In this document: in pieces, positions 1 to 9,584 of the stretch
How positions within the stretch are numbered: the first letter of the stretch is position 1
Layout of the letters: each line of letters starts with the position of its first letter
NCBI GenBank assembly: GCA_019925795.1
Contig: CM034314.1
Coordinates: 94,483,264-94,547,263, forward strand
Source: Dendrobium chrysotoxum
Lineage: Eukaryota; Streptophyta; Magnoliopsida; Asparagales; Orchidaceae
Direction of reading: 5' to 3'
DNA length: 64,000 nt
Position numbers and translations under genes: made by a program
Notes under the pieces: generated by a model
Databases searched by the model: none
What the model was told of the DNA's origin: nothing
The model's input: the letters and a program-made list of their open reading frames with translations, nothing else

Positions 1-1913
1 GAATTCAGCATGTTGTGCTGCGGAGAAGGACAAGGGGAAGAAAAGGATGAGAGAGAAAGAGAAATACAGAATTTTTGTGGTCAAACCGTTTCACTGTTTT
101 TATAAAAATTGCTCATATCGAGGTAAGTGATTTTTATCTTATTTCTATTTTCAAAATTTTTATTTCAACAATCCAATTTCTTTTAAATTGAATTTATTAT
201 ATTTTCTCAATATTTAGTAAACTTTTACCGTATAACTTTTTATATGTTACAGTATTGATTATTCTGGACATTTTGATTGATTGATTATGTGATTTCACTG
301 GGTAAAATGAAAGTTATTGTGTTTTGGATGATTTGCACGGAAGAAAAGTTATGATATTTTAATATAGGCATATTATTAATACAAACATTGTAAATAAATA
401 TGATCATGTGATTGGGTAATAGATGGTTACTATTATCGTTATAACACTGTAATAATAGTATGTATGAAGAAAAGTAAAAGCTGATTTTACTGACCTTAGC
501 TGAAGACTGACTGATCTGTACAGGATGATGGGCCGATGAATTTTCATTTAAATACTATGATTTAATGTTATCCTCGATTGAGTCACCTAATCAAATAACT
601 CCGTGGAGCGAATCCAAGCTACTGCATGCAGGCCTGGAGATTCTCATGGTAGAAATATTAAACAATTTGTCATAGTATCAATCAAGTGCTGATATGATTC
701 AATTTAAAATACAATTTTACAAGAAGAAAATAGCATTTCAAAATAAAATAAGATTAGCTGTTTGGAATGATCAGTTGGATTTACTCAGCAATGACTTTTA
801 TTTGCTTGTTAGTAGGCAATCTGTTTCACCTAAGCAGCACTGGCAGATGGAAGTTTCATGGCGTTTTAAATTGTTTTTTGCTTATAAGGCCATGAAAAGT
901 CTTAAAATTTGATGATCAGTCAAAAGTAATGAGCTAAATGGAACAATAATTCACTACTGGGTTTACCATTCTTTATTCTCAAGTCGGCCGGTGATAATGT
1001 TTGAAATTTATTCTTAATTATTAGCACCGAGGGAAAAAGTAGCCAGTAAGTAGTTCAGAGAATGCTCTTAGATCTATACAGTATTTTTTAGGTGTGTATA
1101 CGTGCATTTGTGTGTGTGTATATATATATATATATCTCCATGCTTTGGTTCTAGTGCTTTGAACCCGAAAATTTTTTTTCTCGTGCAACTCCCTGACGCT
1201 GTCTACTAAAGTGCCCTGGCACTGCAAAAATTTGTTGGGAGAAACGATAGAAAGCAGAGCGCCGCAACGCTCTAAATTCAGTGTCACAGTGTTGTTAGGT
1301 GGACTTAAGACCAAGTGTTGAGCGCCACAGCGCTTCGAGACGGACTGAACAGTTTTTTTTCTCGTTTTTTTTTAGGGTAGCATCCCTTGATGGTATTTAG
1401 AGGCTTTTTGCTTTTGCTTAGAGTTTGAGAATAGTGTAAGAGATAATAGAAGCAAGGAGAGAGTATGAGAGAAGAGAAATCTATACTTATTTCTCTCAAT
1501 TTTTATTGTGGATTTTTTGGTATGGTGTGGCTCCGTAGTTTTTTTCCGATTTTAAATTTTTTCATGTTAAATCCTGATGTCATGTACTTTCCACTGTATT
1601 TTATTTTTGTTTATTTGTTACGTGGTTTACTTTCACATCCCCAACAAATCTTAAAGTAATATTGCAATTTTTATCTATATACATAGTGATCTTTGAACAA
1701 AATTAAGATATTAAATACTCACTATGTCTCATCATAAATTTTTTTAGCACCAAACATTTGGTATGTCGCTTGCTACTTCTATCTACGTGTGTGTTGAGTC
1801 TTTGTGTAAAACTAAGGCAATAAATACTAAGTCTTTACTATTGAAAATTTTCTAGCATGTAACTGTTTAAGTATGTATAATGTGACAACATTTTCAGAAT
1901 TTTTCTTAGCAAC
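1..1913. other. Non-genic stretch, nothing recognised
   Basis: AT-rich sequence with only short open frames (60-97 codons) that resemble no family I know and show no splice-linked continuation. A short (TG)/(TA) tract lies near 1110-1135. No repeat ends were found. It may belong to the intergenic space 3' of LOG or contain decayed transposon sequence. Confidence 0.5.
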
Positions 1914-1916
1914 TTA

Positions 1917-2036
1917 GGTTTTGTTTGGGACAACTTTCTTACAACTTCTTAAAGCAGTTTTTTAGTACAAAAATTAAAATATTTGTTCTAAAAATCTGCT
2001 TTAAGAAGCAGTAAAAAAGTAGTCCCAAATGAAGTC
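1917..2036. mobile_element. Tourist-like MITE (PIF/Harbinger type), copy 1
   Basis: A 120-bp element whose two halves form a long imperfect palindrome. It starts GGTTTTGTTTGGGAC and ends GTCCCAAATGAAGTC. It is flanked by the 3-bp direct repeat TTA (1914-1916 and 2037-2039), the TWA target typical of Tourist/PIF-Harbinger MITEs. There is no coding capacity. Confidence 0.8.
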
Positions 2037-2039
2037 TTA

Positions 2040-2194
2040 GGCTTCATTTGGGACGGCATTTTTATTGCTTCTAAGACTTCGTTTGAGACTGCTTTCTTAC
2101 TGCTTCTTAAAACGGAGTTTTAATTAAAAAATTAAAATTTTTGTACTAAAACTCCGTTTTAAGAAGCAATATAAAAACCGTCCCAAACGAAGCC
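2040..2194. mobile_element. Tourist-like MITE, copy 2, with duplicated left end
   Basis: Starts GGCTTCATTTGGGAC and ends GTCCCAAACGAAGCC. The TTA at 2037-2039 is shared with copy 1 and a second TTA follows at 2195-2197. A second left terminus (GACTTCGTTTGAGAC) begins at about 2077 after only about 36 bp, so this copy has two left ends and one right end. Confidence 0.75.
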
Positions 2195-2273
2195 TTAATC
2201 TCCCACATTTTTTAATTTGATGGAATAATATAATCCAAGTAATCCAACTATTTTCTCCCTATCCTGAGTTCAT

Positions 2274-2399
2274 GCTCATATATTTCACCAGTGGTCTACA
2301 TTTATAACCAACAGGCTCAAGATAAAAGAGTTAATGGTCTATTGAAAAATCAAAATGCCAAAATGTAGACTCCAGTGAAATATACGAGCCTGAACTCAG
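2274..2399. repeat. Short inverted-repeat element (MITE-like)
   Basis: About 40 bp at the left (CTGAGTTCATGCTCATATA and on through TTTCACCAGTGG) is repeated inverted at the right, ending in GCCTGAACTCAG. The spacer is about 50 bp. TAT lies just outside each end (with one extra base at the left), so a 3-bp duplication is possible. The family was not identified and differs from the GGCTTCGTTTG family around it. Confidence 0.55.
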
Positions 2400-2485
2400 T
2401 ATTTGACATCCAAACAATGCATGCCAGTATTACAGCAATGTAAAAAAAAAATTTAAAACAAATTACTCTCATATTTTGCAATTAT

Positions 2486-2611
2486 GACTTCGTTTGGAAT
2501 AACTTTCTTACTGCTTTCTAAAACAACTTTTTAATATAAAAATTTTTTGAACTAAAAGTTATTGTACTAAAAAGCTGCTTTAGAAAGCAGTAAGAAAGAT
2601 GTCCCAAAGCC
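2486..2611. mobile_element. Tourist-like MITE, copy 3
   Basis: Starts GACTTCGTTTGGAA and ends TGTCCCAAAGCC, with a palindromic body (CTGCTTTCTAAAAC versus GCTTTAGAAAGCAG). The perfect 3-bp duplication TAT lies at 2483-2485 and 2612-2614. Confidence 0.75.
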
Positions 2612-3560
2612 TATATCTTAAAATTTCATTAAAATGTATATACCACATGTGAATTTACTAAACATAGCTTTCAAGTCCTGACAAACCTTAGTGAAATAGA
2701 ATAGTAAGAGGCTGTTTAGTTGGATGTATTATGTGCATAATTTTAACTTTTAAGGTGCTTGATGCCAAATAAAATGGGTAAAAAGTAATAGTTTGAAACC
2801 ATTTAGAATCTTTAAGAAGAAAAATTAGTTTGAATCAATAGAGTTTCTTTCGGTTCATTTGTTATCGTTCTTTTGCTACAATCATGAGAGGCCGCATGTG
2901 GCCTAATGGTCACGGAAAAGAAATTGTCAAGATATTTTGATATAAATTATATCGAGAAAATAAATTTTAAAATTATTGAATTATTTTATGATTAATGCTG
3001 CATGCGAATAATTTATATTACACTAATCTTAAAATAAATTCAATAATTTCTAAGTCCATTCTAATATAACTTATATGATTATTATATGTCAATTTGTTAT
3101 ATATATATTTTAATTTTTTAGAACTTTCTATGATGATGAGTTTTCATAATCAAATCAATTGGAATATAATAATTTAAAAAAAATTATTTATTTTTAGAGA
3201 ATTTTTTTTAATATTGCAACAATAATAAAAAACTTAATTTCTTATAATAATTTTAAGACTAATTTTACATTAATTGTAGCCATCATGACATGAAAGTATT
3301 AAACACTCACCAACATTTATAACTGAACCATTAATTGACCAACTCATGACTTATCTGATAGCTCATCCACCTATACCTTCCAACCACTACAACTGCTATG
3401 GAATCATAATGAAATGATATCACCCTTAACAAAAACTATGTTTGCCTCTTCAATATTGTCATGGATTTATTTAAAGATAACTTCATTGAAGTAATTAAGC
3501 ATGGAGAGATTCAAATGCCATTAATTAGCTATTGATGAAATCAAATATGTTGTAGTATAA

Positions 3561-3688
3561 GGCTTCGTTTGTGACGGTTTTCTTACTGCTTCTTAAAGCA
3601 ATTTTTTAGCACATAATTTTTTAAAATTAATTTTTTTTACTAGAAAGCTGTTTTAGAAAGCAATAAAATAGCTGTTCCAAACGAAGCC
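3561..3688. mobile_element. Tourist-like MITE, copy 4
   Basis: Starts GGCTTCGTTTGTGAC and ends GTTCCAAACGAAGCC, flanked by perfect TAA duplications (3558-3560 and 3689-3691). This is among the cleanest copies of the family here. Confidence 0.85.
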
Positions 3689-3875
3689 TAAGTAGCATCA
3701 TATGCTCATTTTCATAACATGGTGATGTGTATATGAGAATGAGAGAATGTTTATCAATCATATGTCAATTTGTCATGATGTTCATTTAAATTATTAGCAA
3801 TTAAAAATGAAATTTATAATCTAATTGGGTGTTGTAATTTGAATGGAGAAAATTTTATTTTAATTTGAATTCTAA

Positions 3876-3982
3876 GGCTTCGTTTGGGACAGCTTTTGGC
3901 GACTGTTTTGCATTGCTTTAAAAAAAATTTGTACTCGAATATTGCTATAAAAAGCATTAAGAAAACTATTATAAACAAAACC
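3876..3982. mobile_element. Tourist-like MITE, copy 5
   Basis: Starts GGCTTCGTTTGGGAC and ends AAACAAAACC with TAA on both sides (3873-3875 and 3983-3985). The right half has diverged more than the left. Confidence 0.7.
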
Positions 3983-4419
3983 TAAATGAGAAAAAAATAT
4001 ATGGATGTTTTCTTTTATATAAATTTATGAGTAAATTTTTTTTAATAAACCCCAAACTACTTTAATTTTAACTAGGGGATCCACATACACCACAAAATTT
4101 ATATGTATTTACAAGTCTAAAACCTAACTTTTAAAACATATTTGTATAATACTAGCATTGGAACCACATTAAAATATACATATTGAAATATGTTTTTTTT
4201 TATTATTTAATGTTAGTGATACTTTTGATGTAATTTAGAAATTAGAGTGTTATACAAATAAATAAATAAAATTAAGTTTCAGACATATAAATATATAAGA
4301 ATTTTATGATATGTATGTAAACTCTCCTTTTAGGAATTTGTCAATTAGTTTCCTTTATAATTTTCTTAAATTCTTTGAGACAAGCCAATAGTGACTTATG
4401 CATGTCGTAAATAAAATTA

Positions 4420-4509
4420 GGTTTCAGACAACTTTTTTGCTGCTTTCAAGATATTTTAGTATAAGAGAGCTACTGTGGAAAGCAGCAAGAAAGCTGTCCT
4501 AAATGAAGC
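4420..4509. mobile_element. Tourist-like MITE, copy 6 (short)
   Basis: A 90-bp copy beginning GGTTTCAGACAAC and ending TGTCCTAAATGAAGC, flanked by TTA (4417-4419 and 4510-4512). It is an internally deleted member of the same family. Confidence 0.7.
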
Positions 4510-4942
4510 TTAGGAGTTATATCATAGGATAAAAAACTGATCTAAGTTATATTGATTGTTGGCTTAGATCAAGCTAATTGAAGTTGAGGACTTGTATGGC
4601 AAGAATCAACCCGGCCTATGATCAACATTTTCTTTTGGACAAGAGGCCTGTTTAAATGATTTTGAGCTCAAATTCCTTAAAATCTGCTAGGCCTTTTTAG
4701 CTTAGCTTAGTACCAATAGCTCGCAGTGCTCCAGTTGATCTAGCAGAGCAGAGAGAACTCGAGGAGGAAATAATCGTTGTTTTACTTGATTGTTTGTATG
4801 TTTACCACTTTTTAAGAGTATTTTTCAATATGAATTAATGTAATGAATGTTCTTTCCTTCCCAACTCAAACAAAAATTGAAATGAATGGTGTGATGAGAT
4901 GAACCTAGAAATAGTGAAAGTGCATTGATCAGAGTGTAAATT

Positions 4943-5048
4943 GGACTAAATCAAGCCCTTGCGGCATATTTGGGTACAAATGAGCTTAAAACATGCCCTC
5001 GAAGCATATCTGAGTACAAATGAGCTTAAATGAAGCCCTCGAAGCATA
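4943..5048. repeat. 40-bp tandem repeat, about 2.6 copies
   Basis: The phrase GTACAAATGAGCTTAAA recurs exactly 40 bp apart (starting about 4973 and 5013), embedded in units that also carry the word GCCCTCGAAGCATA. No coding frame runs through it. Confidence 0.7.
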
Positions 5049-6075
5049 GTTTAGAACTTTATGATATTGTTCGATGGACCAAAAGATCTCTGAATATTGT
5101 ATGCTTATAGTAAAAAATGAGTGTCCTGATAAGAGGAATTTAATGAGCTCAAGATCATTAAAGCTTTGCTTGGCAACTACTGTCGCGCAGTTATCATTTC
5201 ACAACCACTATTATCCTCTACTAATCAAAATTGACATCTGCTATAGCCAAATTTTGTCTCCCGATGCTGATGTCTATTGATGCCCGACAATCATCTCATG
5301 ATCGTTGCTGCTCACCTATGAGACTGGCGTCGACCAACTGATGACCTTCTCCTGCTTTGCACCATCACCCTCACTACTCCTGAAGCAATTTTCGCAACAT
5401 TCGCAATAAGATTGAGCTAACAATCCATACTTTGTAATCATGTCTTCTTCAATTTAGGAGAAGAATATACTTCTATTATTTTTATTTACATAGTAGATTA
5501 TTTTAACTACGTTACAAAGTTGTAAAATGCTTATTCCACTAAGGGAAAAGTAGTAAACTGGAGTGAGCTCTCTCTAGACCTACCCCCAATTAACAATCTT
5601 AAATTTAAGAAGACCAAAAAATATATAATATATTAAGAACTTCAGAATAAAACTTTAATTTCATAAAATGGAGACTTGAGAGTATCTCCAGCTTCTCCCT
5701 AATTAAAAGAATCATAACAGTCAAGAGAAGATAAAAATCATTTTCATACAACCTGCTATGATTCCACTTTTTTTAAATAAAAAGCTTCATTAAGTAATCA
5801 TTTTCCCCCCTCACAAACAAATCTATCTAGCATTCAATAGGCTTTCTAGCTAATTCATTCTTTATCAGGTAACTAAAGCTTCTGCTTAGCTAAATAAGCA
5901 CAGCAAGCAATGACTAACAACACATAAAAGGGAAGAACAGGAAATAAAGTTTCAATTCCATCCCTTATCTCACATGAATTAATTTTCAATAAAGCTTTGT
6001 TTTTCCTTTTGCTGGAAGACCTCTCAATAGTGTACATACAAATTTACATAAAGCACACAGAAGCATATATGACCA
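5049..6075. other. Non-genic stretch 3' of LOG
   Basis: A 68-codon open frame at 5074-5280 matches nothing I recognise. The remainder is AT-rich. The last part (about 5900-6075) probably contains the 3' UTR and polyadenylation region of LOG on the minus strand, but no unambiguous signal can be picked. Confidence 0.4.
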
Positions 6076-7798
6076 CTAGAGGCTGGAAGGCTCTAATAAT
6101 TGATCCACTTCCCAGCTTGTTCTTGGTGCCACTATTTCATGAAGAGGCTTATATTCCTGCAAATTAAAATTAAATACAAATAATTTCATTTTTCTCTGCA
6201 ATATTCCATTAATAATTCAAGAAAAAAAAAGTACTGAAGAGGAAACACAACTGTTAGAGAAAATGATCAAATTGATCTCTAACTTTTTCTGAATGATTAA
6301 AATAATTCTAACTATATAAAAGTATCAATTTTGTCTTTTGATTCTTTAAATAAGGACAAAGTTTGTTCTTCTGTGGGATCATTTAGGTTCTTATTTAAAA
6401 AATCAATGGACAAAATCTTGACTTCTGAATAGTCGGGGATTATTTTGATCCAACGTAAAAAGTAAAGGGATCATTTTGATCTTTATCTCATTTAGTTTAA
6501 AAGTAATAATAATAAAATAACCTTACTTTACATTAAAGTTTCTTTTCTTCATAAATTAATTGCAAGATGAATGAGGACAGATTTACCTTATTTACTTTGT
6601 GTGCATTCAAAATGGAGGCAATCTATAAGAACACAACATTATAACAAAATCTCCTAATTTATTTATTTTTCCTTTTTTTCCTTTAACATTAATTAATTAT
6701 ACCTCCAATTTTCTCATGAGCTCCTCAGCATTGTCAGCTGAAACTACAATGTGCTTTGCTGAGTTTTCTATGAAGCCTTCTTCCACTCCTTTGTCAAATA
6801 ATGCAAGAAGGCTATTGTAGTAGCCATCAACATTCAATAATCCCACCTACCTCCCCCAGAAAATAAAAATAATTGTTAATATGCAATAAATTCATCTAAT
6901 CTCATATAAAATCCTAAATTTGCTGAGAAAAAAAATAATAACTCACTGGCTTCTCATGTATTCCTAGCTGTGACCATGCTATTATCTCCAACAGCTCCTC
7001 CATTGTCCCATATCCACCTTTGTATTTGGAATCAAATTCTGATTAATCAGACAATAATAAGAATAAAAGGGAGCTGTAGAAAAAAATAATTTGTATTTTT
7101 TGCTTACCAGGAAGAGCAATGAATGCATCAGCATGTTTAGCCATTTCTGACTTCCTTTCATGCATGTCTGAAACTGTCTTTACTTCTCCAATGGTTTCTC
7201 CTGAAATCTGCAAAAGGATCATTTTGCTTGGTTTTCTACAGAAAAAAACTGAAGCGTCAAGGCACGAGAAGAAGGCTTCCTTACCTCATATTGTAGTAGA
7301 GCTCTTGGAATAATACTTTTCTCCAAAAAAAACTAAGTTGAAGTGAGATTCATAAAGAATAAATTAATGCTGAAAAAGAAATTAAATGAACTGAAAATTT
7401 GTTACCCAAGGACATTACATCCTCCATTAAAAACCGTGTGAGAGATAAGACCCATCAGACCCACACTTCCACCACCATAAATCAAGTCTATTTTTCTGTC
7501 AATCTGAAAGCAGAATTTCAAGGATGATTGGATTAGAAAGTAAGAAAAATCACAACTGTATAAAATGTTATCATGACAAGAAATCTGTATTTTCTTTTTT
7601 CTACTGTAAAGTTAAAATTTTGAATTGATTGCTTACCAGCTGCTTCCCAAGTTCAAGAGTTGCAGCACTGAATGAAGGCCTGTTCCCTGAACTACTGCCA
7701 CAGAAGACACAGATCCTCCTGAAATTTCTCTTTTTGAGCCCACTTTCTTCATTCTTTTGTTCACTGGAATTATTATCTTGGTTTTGTGGTTTCTCCAT
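6076..7798 (-). CDS. LOG: Cytokinin riboside 5'-monophosphate phosphoribohydrolase (LOG family, LOG8-like), complete, 7 exons
   Basis: LOG enzymes release free-base cytokinin from its riboside 5'-monophosphate in one step, in the cytosol/nucleus. Exons on the minus strand, in order: 7637-7798, 7406-7503, 7285-7315, 7108-7207, 6947-7017, 6703-6846, 6076-6156. All introns are GT-AG, and the joined frame is 228 codons ending in TAG. Visible landmarks are RRICVFCGSSSG (residues 27-38), the nucleotide-binding GGGSVGLMG (64-72), DMHERK (111-116) and the family signature PGGYGTMEE (130-138). VGLLNVDGYY follows at the start of exon 6. Length is normal for the family, and no key motif is broken. The start is the only ATG upstream of the conserved core in exon 1. 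EISGET and the C-terminal SWEVDQL block recall Arabidopsis LOG8 more than LOG1-7, so the subfamily is an inference. A (CT)37 tract lies upstream. Intron 6 has a 36-nt candidate exon. Confidence 0.95.
6255..6492. repeat. Inverted-repeat element in LOG intron 6
   Basis: Near-complementary ends of about 30 bp face each other: GAGAAAATGATCAAATTGAT at the left, and GGGATCATTTTGATC followed by TTTATCTC at the right. This looks like a MITE or a palindromic retroelement fragment. It separates exon 7 from the 36-nt candidate exon. No clear target duplication was found. Confidence 0.45.
6587..6622 (-). other. Candidate 36-nt alternative exon in LOG intron 6
   Basis: On the minus strand this segment is preceded by TTATAG and followed by GTAAAT, is 36 nt long (12 codons) and has no stop in the LOG reading frame. 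Inclusion would add IASILNAHKVNK between residues 202 and 203 without shifting frame. Family members normally pass directly from KLE to EY, as the main model does, so this is a possible alternative exon or a chance match. Confidence 0.3.
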
Positions 7799-7901
7799 GA
7801 AATATGGAAGCAGGAAAGCTAAGCAGATATGTGTAGTTGGAAACCAAGAGGAGAGCGGAGGAGAAATAGCAATGAGAGCTAAGAAAGAATACTAAGCTCC
7901 T

Positions 7902-7907
7902 CTTATA
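7902..7907 (-). promoter_or_regulatory. Probable TATA box of LOG
   Basis: TATAAG on the minus strand (in CTATAAGAGG), about 105 bp upstream of the LOG ATG. This allows a 5' leader of roughly 75 nt. Positional inference only. Confidence 0.4.
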
Positions 7908-8055
7908 GAAGATAGATGCAGATTGCAAACACCTTCATTATTGAATCAAAAACCTCTCCCTTCTATCCCCCTACACACCCTTTGGTCTGCTTAAACAATA
8001 AGTACATGGCGATGGTGATTAGCCCAACAAGAATCCAATTTCATTACTTCCACTG

Positions 8056-8058
<3 letters not shown>

Positions 8059-8132
<74 letters not shown>
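8059..8132. repeat. (CT)37 microsatellite upstream of LOG
   Basis: Seventy-four bases of uninterrupted CT, read as GA on the LOG sense strand, about 260 bp upstream of the LOG ATG. GA-rich tracts of this kind are binding sites for plant BASIC PENTACYSTEINE (GAGA-binding) factors. Whether it acts here is unknown. The open frame through it (Ser-Leu repeats) is an artefact of the repeat. Confidence 0.95.
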
Positions 8133-8136
<4 letters not shown>

Positions 8137-8306
8137 GCCTCTCTCACTTGGTTTCTTTTTACTGAATCTAACAGAATGAACCATGTCAATTTTTCCTTTT
8201 ACGTCTATCAAATCACTGCTTTTGTGATGCTATTTCCCTTATTATAACAGGCTTTGGTAACTTTCCAGCCTCAGCAAATTATCACTACCTGACCAATATG
8301 TGATAC

Positions 8307-8740
8307 TAGTGGTGTCAAATTTTGACACGACACGAAAACCCGACTCGAACCCGACCCGACCCGTTTCTCAAACGGGTCGGGTTCGGGTTGCAAAAAATCG
8401 ACCCGTTTGAAAAACGGGTCAGGTTCGGGTTGACCCGGCGGGTTGCCGGGTCAACCCGATAACCCGTTTATTTAAAAAAAAACCTTAATTTCTAAGTTTC
8501 CCGCCCGCTGCCCGCGTGCTCGCGCCCGCGCTGCCCGCTCCCCCGCGCCCGCGCTGCCCCGCTGCCCGCGCGCCTGCTGCCGTTCCGGGTTGGGTCGGGT
8601 CAACCCGTTAACCCGACGGGTCGGGTCTGGGTCCGATTTTCTGACCCGTTTTCCTACCCGGGTCGGGTTAGGGTCGACCCGTTTTTAATGCGGGTCATTC
8701 TGGGTTCGACCCGACCCGAAACCCGATTTTGACACCCCTA
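8307..8740. mobile_element. hAT-like non-autonomous element of the GGGTC-rich family, copy H1
   Basis: Starts TAGTGGTGTCAAAT, ends ATTTTGACACCCCTA, and is flanked by the 8-bp near-duplication TGTGATAC / TGTGACAC (8299-8306, 8741-8748). The inside is built of GGGTCGGGTT / AACCCGACCC words in both orientations around a C/G-rich core. Terminal inverted repeats plus an 8-bp duplication indicate the hAT superfamily. There is no transposase. Confidence 0.8.
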
Positions 8741-9451
8741 TGTGACACAATCAACCCTTTTTAACTTTAGTACCATTCATGGGAGAGTGTTGAAGGGTTT
8801 AACTTTTGATTAATGCTAAGATACCTTAAGAAGTAGTCAAAAGTCTTTGAATGGATGAATCAATCATTCTTCCACTTTGAAGGCATTTTGTTTAGGTTAT
8901 GAATTGGCAAGAAAGTATTTTTCCTTGCCTTGTTTTTTCTCTTTAATGTGTCAAATGTTGAAGGTATGTAGAGTTTAATTCCTATACAACTTCATTCTTT
9001 TCTGTCATCCCAACATTTTTAGTACTTCAAGGCTTTTATCTCTGCAATCATAAATGCAATATAAATACTTTTCAATCATGTAAAACCTAGGGAATTTTCT
9101 CTTAAGATGCTTGAGATTTGAGGTTTAATTTTATGTTAAATTATTTGAAGATTATGTTGGGTGTGAGAAAAATTATCATTGACTCTGATTCAAATTTTTA
9201 AGGTTGAAAATGAATATGATCATTGATTTATCTGCTCAACTCTTCTTCTTCTTTTAATTTTTGTTTCCTAGTAAGTACATCAAAGCCTATAATTTGGTCG
9301 TAATCGAGTGGTTCATATGGTTGGTGACTTCTACAAGCCTTTCATGCATTCTATCATAGTTGAGCAATATATAAGAGCAAAGTGACTCTCAAAGCGCCTT
9401 CACATAGTTGAGCGGCTATTGGTACAGGCCTACAGGATAACCGAGAGATTT

Positions 9452-9581
9452 GACTTCGTTTGGGACGGCTTTCTTCTTGCTTTTTAAAACAGCTTTCTAG
9501 TACAAAAATTCCTTGAATTTGAAATTTTTTTACTAAAAAACCGTTTTAAAAAGCAATACAAAAGGTGTCCCAAACGAAACC
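9452..9581. mobile_element. Tourist-like MITE, copy 7
   Basis: Starts GACTTCGTTTGGGAC and ends GTCCCAAACGAAACC. The flanks TTT and TTC are a degraded 3-bp duplication. The body is palindromic (TTTTTAAAACAGC versus CCGTTTTAAAAAGC). Confidence 0.7.
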
Positions 9582-9584
9582 TTC

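Noticed and set aside
1917..4512. Regularly spaced palindromic repeats that could suggest a CRISPR-like array
   Set aside because: Copies differ in length, carry TWA duplications and have terminal inverted repeats, so they are MITEs; the genome is eukaryotic.
7119..7313. Plus-strand frame of 64 codons
   Set aside because: Antisense shadow of LOG exons 3 and 4.
7916..8179. 87-codon frame with a long Ser-Leu repeat
   Set aside because: Translation of the (CT)37 microsatellite upstream of LOG.
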